From Geobacter sp. (GTDB lineage: Bacteria > Desulfobacterota > Desulfuromonadia > Geobacterales > Pseudopelobacteraceae): a DNA stretch of 13,898 nucleotides. Under the pieces are notes generated by a model. The model was given only the letters and a program-made list of their open reading frames with translations, searched no databases and was not told where the DNA came from. The stretch is taken from positions 1-13,898 of the forward strand of contig DAIERH010000041.1 of the NCBI GenBank assembly GCA_027346925.1, read 5' to 3'. Within the stretch, counting starts at the first letter, position 1. Every line of letters starts with the position of its first letter. Below are positions 13,852 through 13,898 of the stretch, piece by piece. The position numbers and the translations under genes are program-made.

Positions 13852-13898
13852 TTACGTGGTGCCGGGTTTTATGGTTGCCGCGGCAACCAGGGCGGACT
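13852..13898 (-). CDS. Possible C-terminal end of an upstream gene (partial)
   Basis: Reading in from the right edge on the minus strand, one frame gives SALVAAATIKPGTT and then TAA at 13854-13852. Fourteen residues are too few to identify a family. Gene direction and spacing agree with a gene upstream of the DUF167 locus, but this is only a possibility. Confidence 0.2.
   Translation of the reverse strand, partial: SALVAAATIKPGTT

Overview
The window reads as chromosomal DNA from a GC-rich member of the Geobacterales (Desulfuromonadota; Geobacter, Pelobacter propionicus or a close relative). This is an inference. It rests on the order dCMP deaminase, nrdR, ribD, ribE, ribBA, on the GAF-containing nitrogen-PTS enzyme I, on a small dicluster ferredoxin, and on the general protein style. 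No rRNA, tRNA, CRISPR array, phage gene or transposase gene is visible. Most of the window is core metabolism, with an accessory signal pair at the left edge and a somewhat decayed stretch at the right edge.

Layout. (1) Positions 1-2482, minus strand: a NarL-type two-component pair, a MASE1-PAS-PAS histidine kinase whose stop codon overlaps the start of a response regulator cut by the window edge. (2) Positions 2724-6601, plus strand: a tight operon of dCMP deaminase, nrdR, ribD, ribE and ribBA, with overlaps or gaps under 20 nt. It joins deoxynucleotide supply and its regulator to riboflavin synthesis. Lumazine synthase (ribH) and nusB, often found next, are absent. In their place lies a 169-bp element with near-perfect 22-bp terminal inverted repeats. 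(3) Positions 6796-7624, plus strand: queH (queuosine tRNA modification) and a small DUF2905 membrane protein, closed by a strong bidirectional terminator shared with a convergent ferredoxin gene. (4) Positions 7694-9373: the ferredoxin (minus) and acetate kinase (plus) diverge from an AT-rich control region; ackA ends at a strong terminator and no pta follows. (5) Positions 9529-12835: a six-repeat TPR protein (minus) diverges from ptsP (plus). (6) Positions 12873-13898, minus strand: a small Cys/His-rich protein, a HIT-family protein, a shortened and probably frameshifted DUF167 protein, and possible remnants up to the window edge.

How the genes work together. RibBA, RibD and RibE cover riboflavin synthesis from GTP and ribulose 5-phosphate, apart from lumazine synthase and the intermediate dephosphorylation step, which must be encoded elsewhere. 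The dCMP deaminase supplies dUMP for dTMP synthesis, and NrdR senses ATP/dATP to control ribonucleotide reductase. AckA interconverts acetyl phosphate and acetate. PtsP would phosphorylate an NPr/HPr-like carrier not encoded here.

I found no clear new multi-gene system. The items most worth a second look are the inverted-repeat element between ribBA and queH, the Cys/His-rich 69-residue protein, and the decayed DUF167 locus.
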